From positions 3,436,501-3,500,500 of the forward strand of contig NZ_CP100350.1 in assembly GCF_024204685.1 (NCBI RefSeq): DNA of 64,000 nt, written 5' to 3'. This document shows positions 7,488 through 15,939 of the stretch, piece by piece. Each line of letters opens with the position of its first letter. The first letter of the stretch is position 1. The notes beneath the pieces were generated by a model, which had not been told where the DNA came from, did no database searches, and saw only the letters and a list, made by a program, of their open reading frames with translations. Origin of the DNA: Gilvimarinus sp. DA14 (lineage in GTDB: Bacteria > Pseudomonadota > Gammaproteobacteria > Pseudomonadales > Cellvibrionaceae). Both the position numbers and the translations under genes were made by a program.

Positions 7488-8516
7488 ATGCGAGTGTTGG
7501 GTATAGAAACCTCGTGCGATGAAACCGGAATCGCACTGTTTGATACTGAAAATGGCCTTCTGGCTCACGATCTGTATTCGCAGATCGAGGTGCACGCCGA
7601 ATACGGCGGTGTAGTGCCAGAGCTGGCCTCGCGAGACCACGTGCGTAAGATTTTGCCCCTTATAAAGGAAGTGCTCGGTAAGGCCGGATTGCAGCTGAAT
7701 GATATTGACGGTATTGCCTATACCGCAGGCCCGGGGCTGGTAGGGGCTTTAATGGTGGGGGCCAGTGTTGGCCGGGCGCTGGCCTATGCACTGCAGGTGC
7801 CCGCCATCGGTGTGCATCATATGGAGGGGCATCTTTTGGCTCCTATGCTGGAAGACTCGCCGCCCGAGTTTCCCTTTGTTGCGCTGCTGGTCTCCGGCGG
7901 CCATACCCAGTTGGTCAAAGTAGAGGGGATTGGTCAGTATGAGCTGCTGGGTGAATCGTTAGATGATGCCGCGGGCGAGGCGTTTGACAAAGCCGCCAAA
8001 ATGCTCGATCTGGACTACCCGGGTGGCCCCCACGTGGCCCGGCTGGCAGAGCAGGGTACTGCTGGCCGGTTTACCTTTCCCCGGCCTATGATTGATCGCC
8101 CGGGGCTGGATTTTAGTTTTTCAGGCCTGAAAACTTATACGTTAAATACTGTTGCAGAGCACAAAGGTGAAGATGGGTTGCCGGATGAGCAGACCTGCGC
8201 AGACATCGCGCGCGCTTTTGAAGAGTCGGTGGTTTCTACCCTGGTGATCAAGTGCCGTCGCGCCCTGGAGGCTACTGGTTTTAAACGTTTGGTGATTGCC
8301 GGTGGTGTTTCGGCTAACAAGCGCTTGCGCACCGACCTGGAAACCGCATTGCAGAAAATCGGGGCGCAGGTGTTTTACGCTCGCCACGAGTTCTGTACCG
8401 ACAATGGCGCGATGATCGCCTACGCCGGGGCCCAACGCCTGGCCGCGGGGCAGCGCGAGGGTTTAGCGATTAACGTGCGTCCTCGCTGGCCACTGGATAC
8501 CCTGGCGCCGCTTTAA
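7488..8516 (+). CDS. tsaD: tRNA N6-threonylcarbamoyladenosine transferase TsaD
   Basis: Catalytic subunit that, with TsaB and TsaE, transfers the threonylcarbamoyl group from threonylcarbamoyl-AMP to A37 of ANN-decoding tRNAs. The Kae1/TsaD metal-binding motif H111-x3-H115 (HHMEGH) is intact, as are the N-terminal [10 protein letters not shown] element and the phosphate-binding LVSGGHTQL loop. The conserved [12 protein letters not shown] segment has become [12 protein letters not shown]. At 342 residues it is of usual length. It diverges from rpsU over a 170-bp promoter region, the conserved arrangement in gammaproteobacteria. In Pseudomonas the next gene is plsY; here folB follows after 38 bp. 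Confidence 0.98.
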   Translation: MRVLGIETSCDETGIALFDTENGLLAHDLYSQIEVHAEYGGVVPELASRDHVRKILPLIKEVLGKAGLQLNDIDGIAYTAGPGLVGALMVGASVGRALAYALQVPAIGVHHMEGHLLAPMLEDSPPEFPFVALLVSGGHTQLVKVEGIGQYELLGESLDDAAGEAFDKAAKMLDLDYPGGPHVARLAEQGTAGRFTFPRPMIDRPGLDFSFSGLKTYTLNTVAEHKGEDGLPDEQTCADIARAFEESVVSTLVIKCRRALEATGFKRLVIAGGVSANKRLRTDLETALQKIGAQVFYARHEFCTDNGAMIAYAGAQRLAAGQREGLAINVRPRWPLDTLAPL

Positions 8517-8554
8517 ACGAGCCTTGGCGGATTAAAACCAACAAAGAGAACATC

Positions 8555-8914
8555 ATGGATATTGTCTATATAAGAGATCTGCAAATCCAAACGATTATTG
8601 GTATTTACGATTGGGAGCGTGAGGTGCGTCAGACCGTCAGTATTGATTTGGAAATGGCCAGTGATATTCGCCGTGCCGCCGAGACAGACAATATTGAATA
8701 CGCGCTTAACTATAAGGCTGTATCCAAACGGATTATCGCTCATGTGGAAAATCGCAGTGCGCTATTGGTCGAGTCTTTGGCGGAAGAAATTGCCGCGCTG
8801 GTGCGTGAGGAATTTCATGTTCCCTGGCTGCGCTTGCGCCTGAGCAAGCCTGGCGCGTTGCGCGGGGCGCGGGATGTGGGGCTGATCATCGAACGCGGGG
8901 AAAAGCCGGCATGA
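8555..8914 (+). CDS. folB: Dihydroneopterin aldolase
   Basis: Cleaves 7,8-dihydroneopterin to 6-hydroxymethyl-dihydropterin and glycolaldehyde in folate synthesis. The 119-residue length, the start IVYIRDLQIQTIIGIYDWER with the conserved glutamate, the internal NIEYALNYKAVSKRI segment and the late LSKPGALRGARDVGL segment all fit FolB. The stop codon overlaps the folK start (ATGA at 8911), so the two folate enzymes, which act in sequence, are translationally coupled. Confidence 0.97.
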   Translation: MDIVYIRDLQIQTIIGIYDWEREVRQTVSIDLEMASDIRRAAETDNIEYALNYKAVSKRIIAHVENRSALLVESLAEEIAALVREEFHVPWLRLRLSKPGALRGARDVGLIIERGEKPA

Positions 8915-9432
8915 GTCGCGTGTACTTGAGTCTGGGCAGCAATATTGACCGCTATCGCCATATCGGGGCGGCCTTGGATTCGCTGGCCGCAGAGTTTGGC
9001 GAGCTGGATATTTCTACTGTATACGAGAGCGAAGCGGTAGGCTTTAACGGCAGTAACTTTTTGAACTTGGTGGTGGGTATTAATACGTCACTGCCTGTGG
9101 GGGGGCTGTCGCTAAAGCTGAAGCAGATAGAAGACGCTAACGGCCGCAACCGCGCTGGCCCCAAATTCAGTCCCCGGACTCTCGATATCGATATTCTGAC
9201 CGTAGCGGAGAAAGCCGGTGACATTGATGGGGTAGAACTGCCCCGCGACGAGATCACCAAAAACGCCTTTGTGCTGTTGCCCATGGCGGAGCTTGCCCCC
9301 GACGAAGTTCATCCGTTATTGCAGCGCACCTATGCGCAACTGTGGCAAGAGTACGACCAGAGCTCGCAAAAGCTCTGGCCGGTATCGTTTGAATGGCGCG
9401 GTAAAGAGATATCGGTTGGAAAGAGGGTCTAA
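8911..9432 (+). CDS. folK: 2-amino-4-hydroxy-6-hydroxymethyldihydropteridine diphosphokinase
   Basis: Transfers pyrophosphate from ATP to the pterin made by FolB. The 173-residue protein opens VYLSLGSNIDRYRHI, carries the YESEAVGFNGSNFLNLVV substrate segment, and has the metal-binding PRTLDIDIL signature at about residues 89-97. The C-terminus is longer than in E. coli by a short tail. It ends a three-gene run with tsaD and folB. A heptanucleotide array with flanking palindromes starts 40 bp after its stop. Confidence 0.96.
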   Translation: MSRVYLSLGSNIDRYRHIGAALDSLAAEFGELDISTVYESEAVGFNGSNFLNLVVGINTSLPVGGLSLKLKQIEDANGRNRAGPKFSPRTLDIDILTVAEKAGDIDGVELPRDEITKNAFVLLPMAELAPDEVHPLLQRTYAQLWQEYDQSSQKLWPVSFEWRGKEISVGKRV

Positions 9433-9572
9433 TGTCGGAGGTCTGATGTCAGACGCGGAATGCACAATGCCTAACGCAGAACGCAGAACGCAGAACGCAG
9501 AACGCAGAACGCAGAACGCAAAAAAATGTTATCCAGCGTCCATGGCGTCCGACATCAGATGTCTGACCGCAT
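9431..9572. repeat. Heptanucleotide array 2 (AACGCAG x6) between two short palindromes
   Basis: Six perfect AACGCAG units (9473-9514) plus a partial unit to 9520. On the minus strand this is GTTCTGC, the unit of array 1. On each side lies a small palindrome: GTCTGA-TG-TCAGAC at about 9441-9454 and GACATC-A-GATGTC at about 9551-9563. These share a GACATCAGA core in inverted orientation. The block fills the space between the convergent folK and corA 3' ends. Confidence 0.92.
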
Positions 9573-10538
9573 TTATAGCCACCGCAGTTTTCTAAACAGT
9601 ACCAGCAGCCCAGCGCCAATTAAGCCCATTAATCCCATAACAATAAAGTAGCCGTTTTTAACGTGCAGCTCCGGAATATTGTCGAAGTTCATACCGTATA
9701 TGCCGGCGATAAATGTCAGTGGAACGAAAATGGCGGTAATGACCGTCAAAACGCGCATGGTGTTATTCAGCATGTGCGAGGTGAGCGACAGATAGCCTTC
9801 AATTAAATCACCGCAAATTTCGTAGTACATGGTCGCCAGGCTGTGTACTCGCTCGCAGCGGTCGAACAAATCCTGCAAGGCGTGGACGATATCTGGCTCG
9901 GTGCGTATAAATAGATCCGGGGTTTCTTTTAACAGGGTCTGTGCAATGCGCTCGTGGTAGTTAAACACGCGCTTTAATTTACGCAGACGAGATTTATAGG
10001 AGATTAACGTGCGCATTACTGAGTCGTTAGGACTTTCCTGCATGGCATCTTCCAGATCGTTAATCCGCTCTTCGAATGCCAGAACTGCGTCCAGATAGCG
10101 GCCTACCGAATAATGCATGATGCGAATGGCCAGCAGCGCTGGCTGGCGCACCAGAGAGCTTTTGGCGTCGTTCCAGTGCTGTTGGATGCTGAGTGATTTA
10201 CCCTGATGGATACTTATAAAACACTTTTCTGAGGCGAACAGAGCAATGGGAACAAGTTCGACATTGAGTTCTTCGTCAAAGTGAGTGATACCGCGATACA
10301 GCACCAATTCCTGGTCGTCAAAACTCTCGGTCTTGGGAGGGTGTCTTTTGCGCTGGGCATCTTCGACCGCCAGAGGGTGGCAGTCCATGGCCAGCAGTAA
10401 GTCGCGTTCGGCGCGAGGGTCTTCACTTAAAATATCAATCCACAGGTGGCCGTCGCCACTTTCGCGCCATTGCGCGATAAGCTCTTCGCCGCCGCAGCGG
10501 CGTTCACCCGACTCGCTAAGCCAGAGGGTTTTAATCAT
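9573..10538 (-). CDS. CorA-family divalent cation transporter
   Basis: A 321-residue inner membrane protein of the CorA/ZntB superfamily, which carries Mg2+ or related divalent cations as a pentamer. The large soluble N-terminal domain ends in a long helix. The signature GMN lies at about residues 282-284 (YGMNFDNIPEL), between two membrane helices, and the C-terminus is basic (FRKLRWL). The loop after the GMN lacks the MPEL of classical CorA and reads NIPEL, so Mg2+, Co2+ or Zn2+ selectivity cannot be assigned. It converges with folK and is 11 bp downstream of the pteridine reductase gene, probably in one transcript with it and cca. Confidence 0.92.
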   Translation of the reverse strand: MIKTLWLSESGERRCGGEELIAQWRESGDGHLWIDILSEDPRAERDLLLAMDCHPLAVEDAQRKRHPPKTESFDDQELVLYRGITHFDEELNVELVPIALFASEKCFISIHQGKSLSIQQHWNDAKSSLVRQPALLAIRIMHYSVGRYLDAVLAFEERINDLEDAMQESPNDSVMRTLISYKSRLRKLKRVFNYHERIAQTLLKETPDLFIRTEPDIVHALQDLFDRCERVHSLATMYYEICGDLIEGYLSLTSHMLNNTMRVLTVITAIFVPLTFIAGIYGMNFDNIPELHVKNGYFIVMGLMGLIGAGLLVLFRKLRWL

Positions 10539-10549
10539 AAGTTTATCCC

Positions 10550-11293
10550 TTACTGTTGTAGGCTGCGCCCGCCGTCAACGGCGATAATCTGCCCGGTGAT
10601 ATAGGGCGCCTCAGTCAGTAAAAATGCCACCGTGCGGGCGATGTCGGCAGGCTCGCCGCTGCGCTGCAAGGCGGTTTTCTCCAGTATAGATTGCTGCGCT
10701 TTATCGCTCAGCGCAGCGTCATCTTCTGGCCAGGCGATGGCCCCCGGAGCAATGCCATTGACTCGCACCTCGGGTGCCAGTTCCCGTGCCAGGGTTTTGG
10801 TTAGCATCACATTGCCCGCCTTGGCCATACAGTAAATGCTGTGATTCTTGAGAGGACGCTCGGCGTGTATGTCGGCAATGTTGATGATGCAGCCCTCGGT
10901 TTGCTGCAACGCCTGGCTCAGTTTCTGACTGAGGAAAAAAGGCGCTTTTAAATTGCTGGCAAATAAATCATCCCACTGGTGTTCGCTGGCGCTGGCTAGC
11001 GCGGTGGGATAAAAACTGGAGGCGTTGTTGATCAGAGCGTCCAGGCGGCCCCAGCTGGAGCATGCCGTTTCCGCCAGTGCTTTGAGCTCAGGCATCTTGG
11101 CTAAATCCGCGCGGACTGTGCACACACTGTTGTCCCGCTGAGCGTTTAGGTGCTCGGCCAATGCCTCCGCCTCGGTGACCGATTGGCGGCAGTGGATGAT
11201 GAGGTTCCAGCCCTGCTGATGTAAATGGGAGGCAATGGCGGCGCCAATGCGTCGAGCTCCTCCGGTAATGAGGGCGACCCGGGGTGTGCTCAT
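10550..11293 (-). CDS. Short-chain dehydrogenase, pteridine reductase type
   Basis: A 247-residue classical SDR. The NADPH-binding loop is TGGARRIG (about residues 10-17), whose arginines favour NADPH as in pteridine reductases. NNAS at about 90-93 and the catalytic Y-x3-K (YCMAKAG) are present; the usual catalytic serine position reads INIADIHAER, as seen in the PTR1/FolM group. These enzymes reduce dihydropterins to tetrahydropterins (FolM makes dihydromonapterin). Its start overlaps the cca stop by 4 bp, so the two are coupled. The pteridine reductase call is well supported; the exact substrate is not. Confidence 0.85.
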   Translation of the reverse strand: MSTPRVALITGGARRIGAAIASHLHQQGWNLIIHCRQSVTEAEALAEHLNAQRDNSVCTVRADLAKMPELKALAETACSSWGRLDALINNASSFYPTALASASEHQWDDLFASNLKAPFFLSQKLSQALQQTEGCIINIADIHAERPLKNHSIYCMAKAGNVMLTKTLARELAPEVRVNGIAPGAIAWPEDDAALSDKAQQSILEKTALQRSGEPADIARTVAFLLTEAPYITGQIIAVDGGRSLQQ

Positions 11294-12540
11294 AAACTCT
11301 GCTCCTGTTTAAAGTCTTGCAATAAACGTAAGCGCTCGGCTTCGATTGCCTCGCCCAGCTCGCCGCCCTGGTAACCCTGTTTTACCAGAGCCTGAATATC
11401 AACTTGTTGCGCCACGTTTAGGGCCTCGGCTAGGTATTGGCTTTGTGGATAGTCGTGCTTGGTAAAACCTGTGCGCCCGCGCGAGTCGGCCTTGCAGGTC
11501 AGTAGAAATTGATGGAAACGTTTGGGTTTGCGGTAGGCGTCTGTCTGCTTAAATAATTTAAGTAAAGTGGCGGGCTTAAGTTCAAACGCGCGGTGACAGT
11601 GGGTGTGAAACTGCGCCGCTAGCAGAGCCAGATCGCGGCAATCGTTGGGCACGGCTAGGCGCTGGCATAGCTGCTTGATGGGCGCGATGCCCCGCGTTTC
11701 GTGACCAATATGGCGGGGCCATTCGTCTTTTGGTGTGAGCCCCTTGCCTAAATCGTGCATTAGGGCGGCAAAACGTACAGACACATCATCGCTTAGTTCG
11801 CAGGCTTGTTGCAGCACCATCAAGCTATGGACGCCGGTATCCACTTCCGGGTGGTGCTTGGGCGGCTGGGGGAGGCCAAACAGAGTGTCCAGCTCTGGCA
11901 TGACCACTGCCAGCGCGCCACACTGGCGCAGTGTGGTGATAAACACGTCCGGATGCCGTTCGCCCAGAGCGCGTTGAAACTCTTTCCAGACTCGCTCAGC
12001 TACCAGATGATCTGCCTCGCCGGAGCTGACCATTTGTGCCATAAGTGCCATGGTTGGCTCGGCCACCGTGAAGCCAAGGTGGTGATAGCGGGCGGCAAAC
12101 CTGGCTACTCGTAAAATTCTTACCGGGTCTTCGCTAAAGGCGCTGGAAACGTGGCGTAAAGTCTTTTCCCGCAGGTCGCGCGCGCCACCGTGTGGATCAA
12201 TCAGTTCACCTGCTTCGTTCATTGCCATTGCGTTGATGGTCAGGTCGCGGCGAACAAGGTCTTCTTCCAAGGTAATATTTGGCGCGCAGTGAAAGCTGAA
12301 ACCGCCGTAGCCGGGCGACGTTTTACGTTCTGTGCGCGCCAGGGCGTACTCTTCTTTACTGTCGGGGTGAAGAAAAACGGGAAAGTCTTTGCCTACCGGG
12401 GTATAGCCGAGCTCTGCCATTTGTGCGGGCGTGGCTCCCACCACAACCCAGTCTTGCTCGCTGTAGGGGTAGCCCAGCAGGCGGTCGCGCACAGCGCCCC
12501 CGACCAGGTAAATTTGCATCTGTTTCGCTGTGTTTGTCAT
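11290..12540 (-). CDS. cca: Multifunctional CCA-adding tRNA nucleotidyltransferase
   Basis: Adds or repairs the 3' CCA of tRNAs. The class II nucleotidyltransferase head is clear at the N-terminus (MQIYLVGGAVRDRLLG, then the DW metal motif in SEQDWVVVG). The RRDLTINAMAMN segment and the arginine-rich RILRVARFAARY segment follow. The C-terminal half carries an HD domain (MHDLGKG at about residues 250-256), which in E. coli Cca provides phosphohydrolase activity. Length 416 is typical of the bacterial type I enzyme. It leads the minus-strand cca-pteridine reductase-corA group. Confidence 0.97.
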   Translation of the reverse strand: MTNTAKQMQIYLVGGAVRDRLLGYPYSEQDWVVVGATPAQMAELGYTPVGKDFPVFLHPDSKEEYALARTERKTSPGYGGFSFHCAPNITLEEDLVRRDLTINAMAMNEAGELIDPHGGARDLREKTLRHVSSAFSEDPVRILRVARFAARYHHLGFTVAEPTMALMAQMVSSGEADHLVAERVWKEFQRALGERHPDVFITTLRQCGALAVVMPELDTLFGLPQPPKHHPEVDTGVHSLMVLQQACELSDDVSVRFAALMHDLGKGLTPKDEWPRHIGHETRGIAPIKQLCQRLAVPNDCRDLALLAAQFHTHCHRAFELKPATLLKLFKQTDAYRKPKRFHQFLLTCKADSRGRTGFTKHDYPQSQYLAEALNVAQQVDIQALVKQGYQGGELGEAIEAERLRLLQDFKQEQSL

Positions 12541-12945
12541 GCCGACATATTATCGATTTCGGCGTTTTAGTCCCACCAATAATTTACTGCTGCGCCCGCA
12601 GTTAAGCCCCCTAAGGACGCCCACTAAGCTTCACTCATGACCTGGGTGGCGGATGGAGGCTTTGCGTCTGCTGATACGAAAAAGCCAGCTTGGCAGCAGC
12701 GTTATGTCTCACGGTGGTCATTTTTGGTGCGTAGTCTATTGTTTAAGTTTTCCGAGTGCGCAAGTTTGGTGCTTTGGCGCGCATGGTTGCTTGAGGTATT
12801 TGCTGTAAATTTGTATAAGATGTTGATATTAAAGAATAAATTCAAGTTGGCTCGCTCTTCGCTATTAACCGGGCAAGCTGGGTCGGTGTGCTAATCGACA
12901 GCTACAAAAGAAAATTACTGCCATTAGAAACTAGAGGAAGATTTC
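12541..12945 (+). promoter_or_regulatory. Intergenic region with a predicted promoter for the porin gene
   Basis: A 405-bp space with no gene I can support. Near its end TTGAGG (12791-12796) and TATAAG (12814-12819) stand 17 bp apart on the plus strand. The surrounding sequence is AT-rich, and the ATG of the porin gene follows 126 nt downstream of the -10, behind a GAGGAAG ribosome binding site. A small reading frame at 12637-12894 has no ribosome binding site and unconvincing composition. Confidence 0.4.
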
Positions 12946-13605
12946 ATGAAGATGATGAACAAAAAAGTACTGGCCAGTGCCGTTGCCGCTTCTGCCATTG
13001 CCTTGAGCGCCGTTGCACCCTCCGCCAGTGCCGAAGTGTCTGCATCGGTAGGCGCTGCTAACATGTACTACTGGCGCGGTATGGATCTGGGTAATGGCGA
13101 TCCAGCCATCTCAGGTGACATCACTGTAAGCACTGGTGGTCTGTACGCTGGTGTGTGGGGTTCCTCTGGTGACGCTAGCTTGGGTACTGAGTACGATCTG
13201 TACGTAGGTTACGGTGGCGAAGCTGGTAGCTTTACTTATGACTTCAGCCTGTGGAACTACAACTACCCAAGTGCACCCGCTAACGCCGATGGCTCTGATG
13301 GCTCACCAGACCTTGGCGACTTGACCGAGGCCGTAGTTTCTTTGGGTTTTGGACCGGTTGCTGTGACTTACTACCACGGTCTGGAAGATCTGGATGAGTA
13401 CTGGTACACCACTCTTGGCGCGAGCTTTGACAAGTTCAGCGTGACCTATGGTCTGCACGAAGACGATTATTCTCACTTGGATCTTGGCTACTCATTCAAT
13501 GACAACCTGAGCTTCACCATTGGTGTGCCGGTTGATGACGTAGATGGCACTTACGATGACGATGCGAAATTCATCGTTTCTTTGAGCCTGCCAATCGAGT
13601 TTTAA
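12946..13605 (+). CDS. TorF-family putative outer membrane porin
   Basis: A 219-residue protein with a clear Sec signal peptide (cut after SASA near residue 29). The body is rich in Gly, Tyr, Asp and alternating hydrophobic residues and ends in phenylalanine, as expected of a small outer membrane beta-barrel. The VSASVGAANMYYWRGMDLGNGDPAISGDITV opening and the YAGVWGSS and EYDLYVGYGG strands match the TorF/Gcw_chp family of putative porins. The substrate is unknown. It is monocistronic: a good GAGGAAG site lies before the ATG and two hairpins follow the stop. Confidence 0.85.
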   Translation: MKMMNKKVLASAVAASAIALSAVAPSASAEVSASVGAANMYYWRGMDLGNGDPAISGDITVSTGGLYAGVWGSSGDASLGTEYDLYVGYGGEAGSFTYDFSLWNYNYPSAPANADGSDGSPDLGDLTEAVVSLGFGPVAVTYYHGLEDLDEYWYTTLGASFDKFSVTYGLHEDDYSHLDLGYSFNDNLSFTIGVPVDDVDGTYDDDAKFIVSLSLPIEF

Positions 13606-13619
13606 GGAAGCAACAATAA

Positions 13620-13694
13620 GCCGCCGCCAAGGTGCGGCGGCAAAAAACAGCGAGCATGAAGCTGTGGGGGCAAACTGAGGTTTGCCCCTTTTTT
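13620..13694 (+). terminator. Tandem hairpins ending the porin transcript
   Basis: An 8-bp GC stem (GCCGCCGC at 13620-13627 with 13634-13641) is followed by AAAAAA. A second, stronger 9-bp stem (GGGGCAAAC at 13667-13675 with 13680-13688) runs directly into TTTTTT and is a complete intrinsic terminator. Confidence 0.85.
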
Positions 13695-13732
13695 GTATTG
13701 GCTTGACGGTGATAAATAAAAACGCAAATCTC

Positions 13733-13872
13733 GTTCACCGTTCACCGTTCACCGTTCACCGTTCACCGTTCACCGTTCACCGTTCACCGTTCACCGTTCA
13801 CCGTTCACCGTTCACCGTTCACCGTTCACCGTTCACCGTTCACCGTTCACCGTTCACCGTTCACCGTTCACC
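13733..13872. repeat. Heptanucleotide array 3: twenty copies of GTTCACC
   Basis: Exactly 140 bp of perfect 7-bp units between the porin terminator and the convergent sensor kinase gene. The last five codons and the TGA stop of the kinase (13854-13856) are made of repeat sequence. On the minus strand the unit is GGTGAAC, sharing the pattern G--GAAC with the minus-strand reading of array 1 and the plus-strand reading of array 2 (GCAGAAC). Confidence 0.98.
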
Positions 13873-15230
13873 GTTTCCGCTCCAGGTAGCCTGACCGTAA
13901 ATCTGGCGCCGCCTAGAGGCGAGCGGGATATTTTGAGTCCGCCGTGGTAGCCGGCTGCTATATCGGCGCAGATCGCAAGGCCGATACCCTGGCCGGGTTT
14001 GGATGTGTCCAGACGCTGGCCGCGCTCGACCGGGTTAGCGTTGAGTGATTCGGCAATTCCGTCACCGTCGTCATCGACGTTAATTTGTAGTTGTGCCTCA
14101 TTGAGCTGGGCGCTGACTGTTACCTGGCTGTGGCCGTATTTAAAGCCGTTGTCCAGCAGGTTGCCTAAAATTTCCAATAAGTCCTGCTCATCGCCAACGA
14201 AGGTCAGCGCCGGGTTTATATCCAGCGCGAGGTTGATGCCTTTATCGCGATAAATTTTTTGCAGTGATTGCCCCAGGCGATCGCAGGCTTTTAGAAGCGG
14301 GACTTGTTTTTTGCTGCCCGAACTCTGTTCACTGACGGCGCGTTGTAACTGATATTTCACTACTTGATCCATCCTTTCAACTTGCTCTTGTACGTTTCTA
14401 GCATAGTCCTTTGCCTCTGGTGGCGGTGTAGCGTTTTGTAATACGGCCAAAGGAGTCTTTAGGCTGTGAGCCAAATCGCCCAAGCTGTTGCGGTAGCGCT
14501 TACGCAGACTGGCCTCGCTTTCAAGTACTTGATTGAGTCTATCCACCACCCGCTGAATTTCGCGCGGGTATTGTCCCGTTAGCAGGCTTGTTTCGCCGCT
14601 TTGCATTTTGCTTAATGCGTTTGCCAGTGTTCGCAACGGACGCAGTGCCCAGGCGAGTAGCCCGGCGTAAAAAGCGGCCATGGCGGTAACGGCAAGTAAA
14701 AGCCATTTAGCCATGGCGGCGCGAAACGCACCAAGCGCGCTGTAGAAGCTCTCACCGGAGTGTACCAGGGCAAATCGGTAGGGGATGACGGCACCGCTAT
14801 CGGTTTCCCAAAGTACGTCATAGTCGGCATAAAATGCTCGCTCATTTGGTCCACGCTTTCGCTGAATCCGCATTTGACCTGGGTGGTGATGACTGCCGAA
14901 ATCTCGGTATTGGGGCGGGTGTTCGCTCAATAAACCCGATGCCGAGCGCCAGACCTGCGAGCCGTCGGTGCGAAAGACGTAAGCGGCGAGGCCTGAAGTC
15001 GGTTGTTCTAAGTCTGGTTCTAGCAGCGAGTCTGGCAGCTGTAAGTGCTCACCCTGCATTTCGGCGAGTGAAAATAACAAATAAAAGTAGCGCTCCAAGC
15101 GGACCTGTTCGGCCGCGAACAGGCTGCTGCGCACAGCCCGGTCAAGCGCTAAGCCCGCGAGTAACAGCAGTAGCAGTAGCGCCAGCAAGGTGCCAAACCA
15201 AAGGCGTGCCTTGAGGGTGGAGGGCTTCAT
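13854..15230 (-). CDS. PhoQ-like sensor histidine kinase
   Basis: A 458-residue inner membrane kinase. Membrane helices lie at about 11-29 and 174-195 and enclose a periplasmic sensor domain of about 145 residues. A HAMP-like linker follows, then the phosphoacceptor H255 in DLAHSLKTPL. The catalytic domain has the N box (LGNLLDNGFKYG) and G boxes (DDDGDGI, GQGIGLAI). Its start overlaps the response regulator stop by 4 bp, a typical two-component pair. The sensor domain has a histidine cluster (SHHHPG near 113) rather than an obvious acidic patch, so the stimulus is open. The C-terminal five codons and the stop lie inside heptanucleotide array 3. Confidence 0.9.
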   Translation of the reverse strand: MKPSTLKARLWFGTLLALLLLLLLAGLALDRAVRSSLFAAEQVRLERYFYLLFSLAEMQGEHLQLPDSLLEPDLEQPTSGLAAYVFRTDGSQVWRSASGLLSEHPPQYRDFGSHHHPGQMRIQRKRGPNERAFYADYDVLWETDSGAVIPYRFALVHSGESFYSALGAFRAAMAKWLLLAVTAMAAFYAGLLAWALRPLRTLANALSKMQSGETSLLTGQYPREIQRVVDRLNQVLESEASLRKRYRNSLGDLAHSLKTPLAVLQNATPPPEAKDYARNVQEQVERMDQVVKYQLQRAVSEQSSGSKKQVPLLKACDRLGQSLQKIYRDKGINLALDINPALTFVGDEQDLLEILGNLLDNGFKYGHSQVTVSAQLNEAQLQINVDDDGDGIAESLNANPVERGQRLDTSKPGQGIGLAICADIAAGYHGGLKISRSPLGGARFTVRLPGAETVNGER

Positions 15231-15922
15231 GGTTTGGGCGCGGGGTGGTCCGGCGTCAGGTTAAACCGGTAGCCCAGTCCGCGCAGGGTACTGATGGGGT
15301 TAATGCTGCCGTCAGGGTCCAACTTTTTGCGCAGGCGGCCGACAAAGACTTCAATGGTGTTGCTGTCGCGGTCAAAGTCTTGCGCGTAGAGGTGTTCGGT
15401 AAGTTGCGCTTTGGATAGCGTCTTGCCGTTATTGAGTGCCAGTTGCAACAGCGTATTGTATTCATAGCCAGTCAGTTCTACCGTTCGCCCGTTTACCTGC
15501 ACGCTTTTGGCGTCGGTATCCATAGCAATGGGGCCAAACTGTAACTTGCTTTGTGCCAGCCCGTGGGAGCGGCGTAGCAGAGCCTGCGCGCGAGCGCGCA
15601 GCTCCTCGGGGTGAAATGGCTTGGTGAGATAGTCATCGCCCCCGGCTTCCAGCCCTTCAACCTTGTCCTGCCAGGCGTCGCGGGCGGTGAGAATCAGAAT
15701 GGGAAAGTTGCGCTGCTGCTCGCGCAGCTGCCGGATCAGGCTGATGCCATCCAGTTCGGGCAGTCCGAGGTCGATAATTGCCAGGTCATAGTTAAACTCC
15801 TGCCCCAGATAGAGCCCTTCACGGCCGTCGTGAGATGTGTCGCAGGCGAAGCCGCTGCCTTGCATTTGCGCGGCGATTTGCTGATTGAGCTGGGGGTCGT
15901 CTTCAACGATTAAAAGGCGCAT
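15227..15922 (-). CDS. PhoP-like OmpR-family response regulator
   Basis: A 231-residue regulator. The receiver domain has the acidic pocket VEDD near residues 7-9, the phosphoacceptor D51 in IIDLGLPELDG and the conserved lysine in LTKPFHPEEL. The C-terminal winged helix has SNTIEVFVGRLRKKLDPDGS and the end strand LRGLGYRF. Phosphorylated by the overlapping kinase, it would bind direct repeats upstream of its targets. The small PepSY protein gene just upstream (17 bp) is likely in the same transcript. This order, PepSY protein with a PhoPQ-type pair, is common in gammaproteobacteria. Confidence 0.93.
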   Translation of the reverse strand: MRLLIVEDDPQLNQQIAAQMQGSGFACDTSHDGREGLYLGQEFNYDLAIIDLGLPELDGISLIRQLREQQRNFPILILTARDAWQDKVEGLEAGGDDYLTKPFHPEELRARAQALLRRSHGLAQSKLQFGPIAMDTDAKSVQVNGRTVELTGYEYNTLLQLALNNGKTLSKAQLTEHLYAQDFDRDSNTIEVFVGRLRKKLDPDGSINPISTLRGLGYRFNLTPDHPAPKP

Positions 15923-15939
15923 GAGGGCTCCGCGGTGAT

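Noticed and set aside
12637-12894. 85-codon frame before the porin gene
   Set aside because: No ribosome site, odd composition, and it covers the predicted porin promoter.
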